From contig OZ241903.1 in NCBI GenBank assembly GCA_965203635.1, positions 1,116,001-1,180,000 of the forward strand: a DNA stretch of 64,000 nucleotides. Reading direction: 5' to 3'. A program made the translations under genes and the position numbers. Below are positions 49,108 through 58,250 of this stretch, in pieces (the first letter of the stretch is position 1; every line of letters begins with the position of its first letter). This DNA comes from Aldehydirespirator sp965203635 (GTDB lineage: Bacteria; Actinomycetota; Acidimicrobiia; Acidimicrobiales; Aldehydirespiratoraceae). The notes beneath the pieces are model-generated. The model saw nothing but the letters and a program-made list of their open reading frames with translations. It was not told the DNA's origin and did not search any database.

Positions 49108-52100
49108 TCATCGCAGGGGACGCTCCAGCAGACGATGGTGCCATCTCTGCGTAGCGCGCAAGCGTCCCACTCGCCGACGTCGACGGCTCTAAAGGTGCCT
49201 GTGGGCACGCCAGGCTCCCAACCCTGTGTGGCACCCCAGCAGGTGATGGTGTTGTCGGTTTGGATGCCACACGAATTCCTGCCGCCAACGCTGACGGCGA
49301 TGTAGTTGCGATTGGGCGCATCGGTCTGCTGGTAGTCGTTGTTGCCCCAACAGGCGATGGCGTAGTCGGTTCGGATACCGCAACTATGGCCACCACCGGC
49401 GGCGACGGCTCTGAAAGTGCCTGACGGTGGGTCCGCCTGCCCGTCCTCGTTGTTGCCCCAGCATTCGATGGTGTCATCGGTGCGCAGCCCGCAACTATGG
49501 CCACCACCGGCGGCGACGGCTCTGAAAGTGCCTGACGGTGGGTCCGCCTGCCCGTGCTCGTTATAGCCCCAGCATTCGATGGTGCCGTCGGTGCGCAACC
49601 CGCAACTATGCCTGTATCCGGCGGTGACGGCCCTGAAGTTGCCTGACGGTGGGTCCGCCTGCCCGTGCTCGTTATAGCCCCAGCATTCGATGGTGTCGTC
49701 GGTGCGCAACCCGCAAGCGTGAAGTTCGCCGGCAGTGATGGCTTTGTAAGCGCCGAAGGGCACATCAGACGAGCGGTGGGCGCACACGGCGGTGTGGTCG
49801 GTTCGGATGCCGCACCACGACCTGTTGTGGGCGGCGACGGCCTTGAAGCCAGTCAGGTCCTCCCAGTCCGTCCACGACGTCCACCCGCTTGGAGATCCCC
49901 AGCACTCGACGGTGTCGTCGGTGCGCAACCCACAACTATGGGTTCCACCGGCTGTGACGGATTTGAAGCTGCCGGACGGCGCATCCGTCTGTCCCTCGCG
50001 GGTGTCGCCCCAGCAGGTGATGGTGCCGTCGGTGCGTAGTCCGCAAACGTGATATCTGCCATAGTGACGCATGCCGGCAGCAACAGCCTTGAAACTGCCG
50101 CTAGGTGAGTCTGTCTGCCCGTGCGTGTTATCGCCCCAGCATTCGACGGTGTCGTTGGTGCGTATCGCGCATGAGTGGTCATCGCCAACGGTTACAGCTT
50201 TGAAGCTGCCGCTAGGCGGGTCGGCCTCCCCGTGTGTGTTGACGCCCCAGCATTCGACGGTGTCGTTGGTGCGCAGTCCGCAATAGTGTGAAGACTGACC
50301 GGCGGTGACGGACTTGAATGTGCCTGAGGGCGGATCCGTGTACCAGCAGCTCATGTCGTTGTGCGTGAAGTCGCCGTCGCTGCCAGCGCCCGAACAAACC
50401 GCTCTGCCCGAGAACACGCCGTGGTCGTCCCAGCAGTCAATGGTGTTGTCGGTGCGCAGCCCGCAAACGTCGCCGCCGCCGGCGATGACGGACTTGAAGG
50501 TGCCGGAGGGCGCGACGATCGGCCGGTCGCGACCGGGGAGGGTGCCCCAGCATTCGACGGTGTTGTCGGAGCGCAGCCCGCAACTATGCCAACCGCCGGC
50601 CGTGACGGACTTGAATGTGCCGGAGGGTGCGTTGGTCTGGCCGTGGTCGTTGTTGCCCCAGCAGGCAATGGTGTCTTCTGTGCTGAGCCCGCAACTATGT
50701 GAACCGCCGGCGTCGAAGGCTTTGAATGTCGTGGTGTAGATGGAGTCTCGGGGCGGCTCGGCCTGGCCGTAGGTGTTGTCGCCCCAGCAGATGACGGTGC
50801 CGTCGGTTCTGAGTGCGCAACTGTGGCTGCGTGAGGAGTCTCTCCAGCCTGCGGTGATGTCTGTGAAGGTGCCTTGGGGGGCGTTGGTCTGGCCGTGGTC
50901 GTTGTTGCCCCGGCAGGCGATGGTGTTGTTGGTTCGCAGGGCGCAGGTGTGGTTGCCGCCGGCGCTGATGATGCTGTAGGTGCCTTGGGGGGCGTCTGCC
51001 TCAGGGCCGGCGCTGCCCCAGCAGGTGGCGGTGTTGTTGGTTCGCAGGGCGCAGGTGTGGTTCTCGCCGGCGCTGATGGCGACGTAGGTGCCATCGGGGG
51101 CGTCTGTGCGTCCAAAGGAGTCGTTGCCCCAGCATTCGATGATGCCGTCGGTGTGTAATGCGCATGAGTGGTCTCGGCCTGCGGTGACGGCTTGGAAGCT
51201 GCCTGAGGGTGGGTCGGCCTGCCCGTAGAAGTCGTTGCCCCAGCAGGCAATGGTGTTGTTGGTGCGCAGTCCGCAGCTGTGGCTCCCGCCGGCGGTGACG
51301 GCTTGGAAGTTGCCGCTGCGGGCTTCGGTCTGGCCCTCGCTGTTTGCGCCCCAGCATTCGATGGTGCTGTCCGTCCTGAGAGCGCAGGTGTGGAATTCGC
51401 CTGCGCTGAGGGCGCTGAAGGTGCCTCCGGGCGGGTCGGTGCGGCTGTCGCCATCGGCGCCCCAGCACTCAATGGTGCCGTTGGTTCTGAGAGCGCAGGT
51501 GTGGAACCGGCCGGCGCTCACGACGCCTGGAGTTGGGGCTACGACCGGTGTGGTGTCGTATTCTGCTGGGGGGTTGGTCTCGCCGTGGGTGTCGTTGCCC
51601 CAGCAGGCGATGGTGCGCTCGGCGCGCAGCGCGCAGGTGTGGCTCTCCCCGGCGGAAATGGCGTGGAATTGGCCGCTGGGTGCGACCAGACGGCTACGGG
51701 TGTCGTTGCCCCAGCAGGCGATTGTGTCATCTGCGCGGAGTCCGCAGCCGTGAGCCGAGCCGGCCGTTACGGCTTTGAAACTGCCCGCAGGCGCGTCGGC
51801 CTGCCCGTCGAAGCTGTCGCCCCAGCAGGCGACGGCGCCGCCGCTGGCGCGTATCGCGCACGAGAAGTTCGAACCTGCCACGATGGCACTGAAGCGGCCG
51901 TCGGGCGCGACGAGCTGCTCGCTGGTGTTGTCGCCCCAGCAGTCGATATCGCCGCTGCCGGTGCGTATCGCGCATGTGTGGAAGGTGCCCGCCGCGACGG
52001 CGCTGTAGGTGCCAGCGGGCGAGGCTGCGTGGGCGCCGGTGAAGGGGTCGACGGTGCCCGCGGTGATGTAGCCGCCCCAGCAGGCGACGGTGCCGTCGTT

Positions 52101-54239
52101 GCGTATCCCGCAGCTGTGGTTCTCTCCTGCGGACACGGCGAAGAATTGTCCGGCTGGTGCGTTCAGCTGCCTGTTGGTGTTGTCGCCCCAGCATGCGACG
52201 GTGCCGTCGGCGCGGATGCCGCAGTTGTGGTAGGCGCCGGCCGCGATGGCGTAGTACTCGCCGTCGGGTTCCAGCAACTGCCCAAAGCTGTTGCTGCCCC
52301 AACAGGCAACCGCGCGGTCTGGTCTGAGTCCGCAGGAGTGAGAGCGGCCCGCCGCCACCGCGGTGTAACCCCCGGTCGGGTCAGGAGGCACCATCGCCCG
52401 AATCAGACCGCTGACGACCTCGCGGTCGGGGGCATCGATCCCCCAGCCGTCGACATCGGCCGCGACGTAGGTGTTGTGGCTGTCGCCGCAACCCAACAGA
52501 GGAAAGACCGCACTCTCCGCTGATGGCCTCCAGTCGTCGAAGGTGTGCAGATCATCGAGTGTCCTGGCGCCGGGGTCAGGGGTGAAAGGCCTGCGCAGAA
52601 CAAGATTCAAGAACAAGCGGTTTGAGTCCTCAGCGGCGTCCGAGCAGGTCGGCTCCCAGTCGCCGAGGCTCGCGATCCGTCCCTGCACAGTGATGCTCCA
52701 AGGAGCGGACTCAGCCCACTCGTCCGCGGCCAAGTCGATGAAATAGGCGATCCCTTCGCCGACCGCAAGCGCGATGTTTGCCCGCTTCGCCGCTCGGGCG
52801 GGCCCGACGCCGAAATAGCGGTTGACCTGCGACTCCGATCGGCCCTTTTTGGACAGCCCAGCCACCAGCTTGCGGTGCTGGTCGGTGCCTAGCACGGTCA
52901 TCTCTGTCGCGCACGACAAGTTGGCGCGCACCGTCGCCGCGAAGATCTCTACAACGCCCTGGGCGCCGACCGCTTCCTCGGTCACCCTCGCCAGCGAGCA
53001 GTTGAGCAGCACCGTGAGAAACACCTCGACATAAACGAAGTTTCCCGCCGCTTGAGGGGTCGGCAGCTTGTCCACCAAGAAGAACGCCACATCAGCCACG
53101 AACGTCTGCAAGTCGTGCTCGCGATGGAAGCTCAGGTGATGAAGAACCGGGCCCCGCGGGCGCTCGATGCTCACCGCCGCCTGCGTCAACGGCGGCATGA
53201 ACACCCTGGTGTCATCAGAGAGAACGTTGCTCGCCACCTGATGCAACACCCCCACAAGCGACAACTGCGGATCGGGGCCCTCAATGTCGTCGCCCCACAC
53301 GGCGGGCCTGTCGCTGTACACGAACTGACTGAACACCCGGTTGTTCGCCATGCGCATCGTCACGGCCTCAGCACCGCTGGTCTCATAACACAACCGGATC
53401 GCCGCCGCGTTGGAACCCTCATCAGGCTCAACCGTGTCCGTCACCCACTCCGCAAGCCCAGCATCGTCACACTTGGGCGCGTCAACCCTCCGCCCGAAGA
53501 TCTCCTGAACCGTCTGGCTGAAATTGGCAGCCGCGTCAGTGATCGTCTCCCAAACAGCCGATACCCACGACCACTGCTGAATCTCAGCAGTCAACACCCC
53601 ATCAGCGACCTCATATTCGAAATCGACTGGCAGCCACCCCGACAGCTCCTCGTTCCAGCGCACCACAAGGATCGAGGCCTGTTGAACGTCGCTCAGACGG
53701 CTCACATCCCAAGAAACCCGCACCGGCGAGGCGAGGGGCCCATCATGCTCGACACCCACCACCGCGCCCCCCTCCTCGGTACCGAACACACCCAACGGCT
53801 CACGGATCTCCACCTCCAGCAGTTCACCAACCGCCCCCGCAGGCACCTCAACCACCATCCCGGCCGCCTCCACAACGCCGCCCGACGGACCCAACACCTC
53901 CCGCTGCACAACCCCAAGACCCTCCGGTGCCGGATCCTGCTCAAGCCCTACAGCATCGGCCTGCTCGCGAGCCGTTGCCGCCTGCTCTTCAACGTCGGCC
54001 TGCTCGCGAGCCGTTGCCGCCTGCTCTTCAACGTCGGCCTGCTCGCGAGCCGTTGCCGCCTGCTCTTCAACGTCGGCCTGCTCGGGAGCCGTTGCCGCTG
54101 TCTCTGGAGTCTCGTCAGAGGCCGGAGCACAGCCAGACGCGGCAACCAACAACAAGGCCACTACCACCACCAACACCGGCCGCACGGCCCGAGCCGCCCG
54201 CCGATGCCACCGGCACAAGTGGGTTCGCCCGGTCCGCAT
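49101..54239 (-). CDS. Giant lipoprotein with 28 RCC1-like repeats
   Basis: A 1712-residue protein from ATG 54239 (MRTGRTHLCRW); a longer form from 54329 is possible. Lipobox LLLVAASGC gives a lipid-anchored protein. A Glu/Ala-rich stalk with a 13-residue repeat (EEQAATAREQADV) follows, then a globular part with a ZU5-like opening (LGPSGGVVEAAGMVVEVPAGA) to about residue 615. The rest is 28 RCC1-like repeats (about 37 residues, xxAVxAGxxHSCGLRTDxTIxCWGxNxxGQxxPPSGT) each with a Cys pair. Irregular linkers fall after repeats 7, 14 and 21, so the repeats form four sets of seven, i.e. four propellers. It is first in an operon with the M23 protein. Confidence 0.88.
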   Translation of the reverse strand: MRTGRTHLCRWHRRAARAVRPVLVVVVALLLVAASGCAPASDETPETAATAPEQADVEEQAATAREQADVEEQAATAREQADVEEQAATAREQADAVGLEQDPAPEGLGVVQREVLGPSGGVVEAAGMVVEVPAGAVGELLEVEIREPLGVFGTEEGGAVVGVEHDGPLASPVRVSWDVSRLSDVQQASILVVRWNEELSGWLPVDFEYEVADGVLTAEIQQWSWVSAVWETITDAAANFSQTVQEIFGRRVDAPKCDDAGLAEWVTDTVEPDEGSNAAAIRLCYETSGAEAVTMRMANNRVFSQFVYSDRPAVWGDDIEGPDPQLSLVGVLHQVASNVLSDDTRVFMPPLTQAAVSIERPRGPVLHHLSFHREHDLQTFVADVAFFLVDKLPTPQAAGNFVYVEVFLTVLLNCSLARVTEEAVGAQGVVEIFAATVRANLSCATEMTVLGTDQHRKLVAGLSKKGRSESQVNRYFGVGPARAAKRANIALAVGEGIAYFIDLAADEWAESAPWSITVQGRIASLGDWEPTCSDAAEDSNRLFLNLVLRRPFTPDPGARTLDDLHTFDDWRPSAESAVFPLLGCGDSHNTYVAADVDGWGIDAPDREVVSGLIRAMVPPDPTGGYTAVAAGRSHSCGLRPDRAVACWGSNSFGQLLEPDGEYYAIAAGAYHNCGIRADGTVACWGDNTNRQLNAPAGQFFAVSAGENHSCGIRNDGTVACWGGYITAGTVDPFTGAHAASPAGTYSAVAAGTFHTCAIRTGSGDIDCWGDNTSEQLVAPDGRFSAIVAGSNFSCAIRASGGAVACWGDSFDGQADAPAGSFKAVTAGSAHGCGLRADDTIACWGNDTRSRLVAPSGQFHAISAGESHTCALRAERTIACWGNDTHGETNPPAEYDTTPVVAPTPGVVSAGRFHTCALRTNGTIECWGADGDSRTDPPGGTFSALSAGEFHTCALRTDSTIECWGANSEGQTEARSGNFQAVTAGGSHSCGLRTNNTIACWGNDFYGQADPPSGSFQAVTAGRDHSCALHTDGIIECWGNDSFGRTDAPDGTYVAISAGENHTCALRTNNTATCWGSAGPEADAPQGTYSIISAGGNHTCALRTNNTIACRGNNDHGQTNAPQGTFTDITAGWRDSSRSHSCALRTDGTVICWGDNTYGQAEPPRDSIYTTTFKAFDAGGSHSCGLSTEDTIACWGNNDHGQTNAPSGTFKSVTAGGWHSCGLRSDNTVECWGTLPGRDRPIVAPSGTFKSVIAGGGDVCGLRTDNTIDCWDDHGVFSGRAVCSGAGSDGDFTHNDMSCWYTDPPSGTFKSVTAGQSSHYCGLRTNDTVECWGVNTHGEADPPSGSFKAVTVGDDHSCAIRTNDTVECWGDNTHGQTDSPSGSFKAVAAGMRHYGRYHVCGLRTDGTITCWGDTREGQTDAPSGSFKSVTAGGTHSCGLRTDDTVECWGSPSGWTSWTDWEDLTGFKAVAAHNRSWCGIRTDHTAVCAHRSSDVPFGAYKAITAGELHACGLRTDDTIECWGYNEHGQADPPSGNFRAVTAGYRHSCGLRTDGTIECWGYNEHGQADPPSGTFRAVAAGGGHSCGLRTDDTIECWGNNEDGQADPPSGTFRAVAAGGGHSCGIRTDYAIACWGNNDYQQTDAPNRNYIAVSVGGRNSCGIQTDNTITCWGATQGWEPGVPTGTFRAVDVGEWDACALRRDGTIVCWSVPCDEC
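53961..54100 (-). repeat. 39-bp coding repeat in RCC1 lipoprotein
   Basis: Three identical 39-base units (53961, 54000, 54039) and a partial fourth encode a 13-residue helical repeat after the lipid anchor. It probably forms a coiled or extended stalk. Confidence 0.9.
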
Positions 54240-54390
54240 CAAATCGGCACTCCGCTCGGACTCTGTCGGTGAGGATTGGTGAGAACCGACGACCGTACCA
54301 CACCATGCCGGCGGCGGCTCCTGCGTCACGGACCTCAGCCCGGCATCCTTTCAACGCCCGGACTAGGTGAATTGCGTTTGCGTGCGTTTG

Positions 54391-54515
54391 TGTGTTGACC
54401 TGGCCTGTTTCTCTGACCTCGGGATACGCGGGCCTCGCCGAGGGGGCTATCTCGCGGAAGGGGTGGGCACTATCGGGTCTAAGGGCAATCAGAACGCGTC
54501 TGTGCAGGTCACTCG
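54391..54515. repeat. Right copy of ~125-bp direct repeat
   Basis: Partner of 46954-47085, in the same orientation. It sits between the RCC1 gene start and the DUF4143 remnant, whose stop codon it overlaps. Confidence 0.6.
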
Positions 54516-54910
54516 GTGGTCCATAGACGCGAGATCGGCACCGCCGACAGGCGGTCCCCAAGCCGGAAGGCGCGTCCGCCTGAGTGCAGGACGACGCCGC
54601 AAACGAAGTCGTCGGGCACCCGGTCACGCAACCAGCGCAGGTGCCGGGCGTCGGTTGCGTCCACGACTGGGCCCGACTTGATCTCGATCGCTGCCAGGCG
54701 ACCGTCGGCGGATTCGGCGACAACATCTATCTCACGGCCGCCGCGGTCTCGGAAGTGGTGCAACGCGACGCTGTCAGGGTGCCAGGAGGCTTGGCGGTGC
54801 AGTTCGTTCACATCGAGCAGGCTCCGGCCCACGCCAGCGCTGCTGCCAAATACCTCCGTACGTCCCCACCGGCTCCAGCGCAGCCGAAACTGGCTGGCCC
54901 GGAGGCCGGC
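54509..54910 (-). pseudogene. C-terminal remnant of a DUF4143/AAA ATPase protein
   Basis: An open frame of 134 codons from just after TAA (54911-54913) to TGA at 54509. It matches the C-terminal part of the DUF4143 family: FRLRWSRWGRTEVF, VNELHRQASWHPDSVALHHF, then RDRGGREIDVVAE and AIEIKSGPVVD, a PD-(D/E)xK nuclease-like core, and GDRLSAVPISRLW. The AAA+ ATPase domain is missing. The break lies within 20 bases of the 3' end of tRNA-Tyr, a usual integration point, so an integration or deletion may have removed the 5' part. A short protein from GTG 54832 could still be made. Confidence 0.7.
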
Positions 54911-54930
54911 TTACGGCTGGGTGAATTGTG

Positions 54931-55012
54931 TGGGCCGGGGAGGATTCGAACCTCCGTAGGCTTAGCCGACGGGTTTACAGCCCGTTCCCTTTGGCCGCTC
55001 GGGCACCGACCC
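54931..55012 (-). tRNA. tRNA-Tyr (GTA)
   Basis: An 82-base class II tRNA with a long variable arm. Acceptor GGGTCGG pairs with CCGGCCC (one G-U), the anticodon loop CTGTAAA carries GTA, and the T arm is GGAGGTTCGAATCCTCC. The discriminator is A; no CCA is encoded. Confidence 0.96.
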
Positions 55013-55044
55013 AGACGGGCCAGCACGATACCACCAGGAGTCTC

Positions 55045-55533
55045 ATGCCCACCTTCGACGTAGTCAGCCGGCTCGACATGCAGGAAGTCCGCAACGCCGT
55101 GGACCAGGCCGCACGGGAGGTCAACACCCGCTACGACTTCCGCAACACCGGCACATCGGTGGTGCTCGGCGACGGCTCCATCACCATGAACTCCTCCACC
55201 GAGGACCGGCTGGCCGCCGCCCGCACCGTGCTCGAGGAGAAGCTGGTGCGGCGCAAGGTGTCGCTCAAGGCCCTCGACTACGGCAAGGTCCAGGAGGCCG
55301 CCGGGGCCACCGTGCGGCAGGTCGCCGGCCTGCGGGCCGGCATCTCGTCGGACCGGGCCCGGGAGTTCAACAAGTTCATCAAGGGCCTCGGCATCAGGGG
55401 CGTGCAGTCGTCAACCCAGGGCGACCAGCTGCGGGTTCAGTCCAAGAAGCGCGACGACCTCCAAGCCGTGATCGCCGCGCTCAAAGAAGCCGACTTCGAC
55501 GTCCCCCTCCAATACGTCAACTTCCGCGACTAG
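55045..55533 (+). CDS. YajQ-family nucleotide-binding protein
   Basis: A 162-residue protein of the YajQ family: it starts MPTFDVVSRLDMQEVRNAVDQ, has the typical NTRYDFRNT and ends VQSKKRDDLQAVI ... LQYVNFRD. YajQ relatives bind nucleotides (cyclic di-GMP in some) and RNA. ATG 55045 follows AGGAG and is the family start. A single-copy housekeeping gene. Confidence 0.93.
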   Translation: MPTFDVVSRLDMQEVRNAVDQAAREVNTRYDFRNTGTSVVLGDGSITMNSSTEDRLAAARTVLEEKLVRRKVSLKALDYGKVQEAAGATVRQVAGLRAGISSDRAREFNKFIKGLGIRGVQSSTQGDQLRVQSKKRDDLQAVIAALKEADFDVPLQYVNFRD

Positions 55534-55639
55534 CGGTTGGCTGCGCGGCGCGGGCCGTCCGCCGGCCTGGATCCGCCAGCTGCGGCGGCCGTGCCCACGG
55601 GCGGTTGCGAGACGATTTCAGACAGTTATATTGCTGTCC

Positions 55640-56362
55640 ATGAACTCTGAAGTATTGCAAGACACTCTTGAAGGCTCGGGCGTATCCACCGCCTCCGTCA
55701 CCCATGGCTGGGGAGCTAGCGTGGCTTCCGTGGAGGACACCGAGCCCGACAAGGCCTGGTTCGACGACCCCGACGCCCACTTCACGGAAGTCCACGACTA
55801 CATGCGGCGGCTGCACAGGCGGTGCGACAGCGCCGAAGAGTTCATCGGTGCGCTCAGCGGCCTCTTCCCCGACCTAGAGAACAAGGTCGCCCGAATCAGC
55901 GCCGGAGCGGAAATCGCCTTCGGCCACCACAACGAAGCCGACGCGACCGCCGAACTTGGCCCGGGTCCATGGATCTGCTTCCCCATCACCGCTGAGTTGA
56001 CTGCGGTGAACCTGGCGCAGATCGCCGGCCCCGACAGGCGCGGCGCGGACGACCAGCCCGACGAGGCCTGGTCCGACGACCCCGACGCTCACTACGACGA
56101 AGTCGTCTACTACATCAAGCGGCTGCACGTCCGCTGCGACAGCTCCGACGAGTTCATCGCCGAGCTCAAAGGGCTCTTCCCGAACCTCGAAGACAAGTTG
56201 GCCGAAGTGAAGGCCTTGGTCGCCGAGGACCTCGACGATGACGATGTGCCCGATCCGGACGCCGACGTCGCCGCTGGCCGTTTTGTCACCTTCCTGAGCG
56301 GCGCGGAGATGCTCGCCGTAGATCTGGCGGAAGAACTAGAACTCAGGTCCGATCGCGGGTGA
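55640..56362 (+). CDS. Hypothetical protein with internal duplication, likely antitoxin
   Basis: A 240-residue acidic protein made of two similar halves: DDPDAHFTEVHDYMRRLHRR with CDSAEEFIGALSGLFPDLE, and DDPDAHYDEVVYYIKRLHVR with CDSSDEFIAELKGLFPNLE. No family is recognised. It precedes a RelE-like gene by 34 bases, so an antitoxin or regulatory role is likely. The start is taken at ATG 55640. Confidence 0.65.
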   Translation: MNSEVLQDTLEGSGVSTASVTHGWGASVASVEDTEPDKAWFDDPDAHFTEVHDYMRRLHRRCDSAEEFIGALSGLFPDLENKVARISAGAEIAFGHHNEADATAELGPGPWICFPITAELTAVNLAQIAGPDRRGADDQPDEAWSDDPDAHYDEVVYYIKRLHVRCDSSDEFIAELKGLFPNLEDKLAEVKALVAEDLDDDDVPDPDADVAAGRFVTFLSGAEMLAVDLAEELELRSDRG

Positions 56363-56395
56363 CTGGCCGGTCAAGGCGGACGGTCGGGGGCGGGC

Positions 56396-56704
56396 ATGCC
56401 CACCTACGACTGGGAGAGCCGCTTCCTCCGAGACTGGGCGCGCCTCTCTGAGGATCAGCGGAATCTCTTCCTGACAACGAGGGACGAGTTCGTCGACGAC
56501 CTGCGCGACATGGAAGCTGGACGACGCAGCCGCGTCCGTCGAGGCCTCAGAGTCAAAGGTGTGAAGGGCACGCCGGGCGTGTTCGAGATGTGGTGGGCGC
56601 CCGACGGCAGGGCGACCTTCTCGTGGGGCAAAGAGAAGCTCCCCGGTCGCCGGCACATCATCTGGCGCCGCTGCGGCAACCACGAGATCCTCAAGAACCC
56701 CTGA
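56396..56704 (+). CDS. RelE-like toxin candidate
   Basis: A 102-residue basic protein. The pattern FLRDWARLSEDQRNLFLTTRDEFVDDL, LRVKGVKGTPGVFEMWWAPDGRATF and HIIWRRCGNHEILKNP (in parts) is that of a RelE-superfamily group of cytotoxic translational repressors. It pairs with the upstream duplicated protein. Confidence 0.75.
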   Translation: MPTYDWESRFLRDWARLSEDQRNLFLTTRDEFVDDLRDMEAGRRSRVRRGLRVKGVKGTPGVFEMWWAPDGRATFSWGKEKLPGRRHIIWRRCGNHEILKNP

Positions 56705-56786
56705 CCCCGCGCCTCGGGCGGGCGGTGGACTCGTAGCTGCCAATCCCGGGACGGGCGGCGGCCGCTCCCTCAGGCGGGATGCGGGG

Positions 56787-57650
56787 TTACTCCCAGTTGC
56801 GGGACTCTAGGCGGCGGATGCGCTCGGCGGTGGGCGGGTGCGTCGAGAACATGCGGCCGAAGCCTCCACCGCCACCGCCGCCGCGGGCCTGGGCCTTCAG
56901 CGGGTCGATGATGTAGTTAGAGGCCTGGCTCGGGTTCACGCCCGACGGGATCCGCTGCGAGTACGTCTCCAGACGCTCCAGCGCTCGGGCCAGGGGACGG
57001 CCGTCGTTGATCAGCTTCGCCGCCGACGCATCGGCCTGGAACTCGCGGCTGCGGCTGATGGCCGCCTGGATCATCGCAGCCGCGATCGGGGCCAGGATGG
57101 CCAGGGCCAACTGGCCGAACACGTTGTTGTCACGGTCGCCGCGCCCGCCGGCGAACATCGCCCCCCACATGGCCATGTGGGCCACGAACGTCACCGCCAT
57201 GCCGATGGCCGCAGCCACCGAGCCGATCAGGATGTCACGGTTGCGGATATGGGCCAGCTCATGGGCCAGCACACCCCGGATCTCGTCCCAGCCCATGGCC
57301 TGGGTGAGCCCGGCCGTGATGCACACCGCGGCGTTGTTGGGGTTGCGTCCCGTGGCGAAGGCGTTGGGCTGCGGGTTGGGCGAGACGTACAGCTTCGGCG
57401 TGGGCATCTCGGCCCGGCGGCACAGGTCCCACATGATCTCGTAGTACTCCGGCATGTCCTCGGGGGTCACCGGCTGGGCCCGGGCCGAGGCGATGGCCAG
57501 CTTGTCGCTGAACCAGTAGGACCCTCCCGTCAGCACCAGGGCGAAGATCAGGCCCAGAATCAGGCCCCCCTGTCCGAAGAACCCCCCGATAACAATGCAC
57601 AGGCCGCCGAGCAGGGCCAGCAGCACGAAAGTCTTCGCCGCGTTGAACAT
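56787..57650 (-). CDS. htpX: HtpX-type membrane zinc metalloprotease
   Basis: A 287-residue membrane protease of the M48 family. Two N-terminal membrane helices (FVLLALLGGLCIVIGGFF; LILGLIFALVLTGGSYWF) are followed by the zinc motif LAHELAHIRNRD and the later Glu ligand in SREFQADASA, then two more hydrophobic segments. The C-terminus has a Gly-rich stretch and STHPPTAERIRRL. HtpX degrades misfolded membrane proteins. Confidence 0.93.
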   Translation of the reverse strand: MFNAAKTFVLLALLGGLCIVIGGFFGQGGLILGLIFALVLTGGSYWFSDKLAIASARAQPVTPEDMPEYYEIMWDLCRRAEMPTPKLYVSPNPQPNAFATGRNPNNAAVCITAGLTQAMGWDEIRGVLAHELAHIRNRDILIGSVAAAIGMAVTFVAHMAMWGAMFAGGRGDRDNNVFGQLALAILAPIAAAMIQAAISRSREFQADASAAKLINDGRPLARALERLETYSQRIPSGVNPSQASNYIIDPLKAQARGGGGGGGFGRMFSTHPPTAERIRRLESRNWE

Positions 57651-57710
57651 CGTCCGTCACCTCCGCTTGCGCCCCCAACCTACCGCCCCAAGGCAAGAGC
57701 CGGCTTGGGG

Positions 57711-58250
57711 CTATATGGTCCTGGCTGCGTCGTCTCGCTCGTAGTAGCCGGAGTGGACGTAGAGGGCGAAGACACCCTCGGAGCGGTACATCTCGATGAT
57801 CCGCTCGTCGTCGTCGACGGCCGCAGTGATCTCGTAGCCGGCGGCACGGAGGCGGTTCAGCTCGTTGCGCTTGAAGTCGGCCGACGGGCCCCGGCTGCCC
57901 CGGCCGTGCTCGGGGCGCAGGATCAGCAGGTCGTGGCGGACGTCGTTGGCGGCCAGCCAGCTGCGGGTGTCAGTAGCCATGTAGTGGGGGCGGGCGGTCA
58001 GGATGGCCACGGTGTGGTCGTCGGCGATCGAGGCGGCCAGGGCCAGGCCGGTCTCGTACGGCGGGTCGTCGGGGGCGGCGGTGAAGAAGCCCCGGAAGTC
58101 CTTGAAGGCGCCCCGCAGGTAGTGCTGGCGGTGGGTGGCGTTCGAGATGATGCCGTCGAGGTCGAGGATCACCAGCGGCCCGCCGGCCGGCGCCCCGCCG
58201 TCGGGCGCGCCGTCGGCCCGGAAGTACCAGTTGTCGGGCGTGGCGGTCAC
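57711..58250 (-). CDS. HAD-superfamily phosphatase (polynucleotide-kinase-phosphatase-like)
   Basis: A 179-residue HAD protein. Motif I reads VILDLDGIISNATHR (Asp-x-Asp as nucleophile and acid), motif II is AILTARPHYM, the Lys is in ADFKRNEL and the last motif is AVDDDERI. The common DxDGT is DxDGI here. It overlaps the end of the acetyl-CoA synthetase gene by four bases, so the pair is co-transcribed. The substrate is unknown. Confidence 0.75.
   Translation of the reverse strand: MTATPDNWYFRADGAPDGGAPAGGPLVILDLDGIISNATHRQHYLRGAFKDFRGFFTAAPDDPPYETGLALAASIADDHTVAILTARPHYMATDTRSWLAANDVRHDLLILRPEHGRGSRGPSADFKRNELNRLRAAGYEITAAVDDDERIIEMYRSEGVFALYVHSGYYERDDAARTI

Noticed and set aside
53961..54100. 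39-bp tandem repeats as a possible array or satellite
   Set aside because: No spacers; they are a 13-residue coding repeat in the RCC1 lipoprotein stalk.
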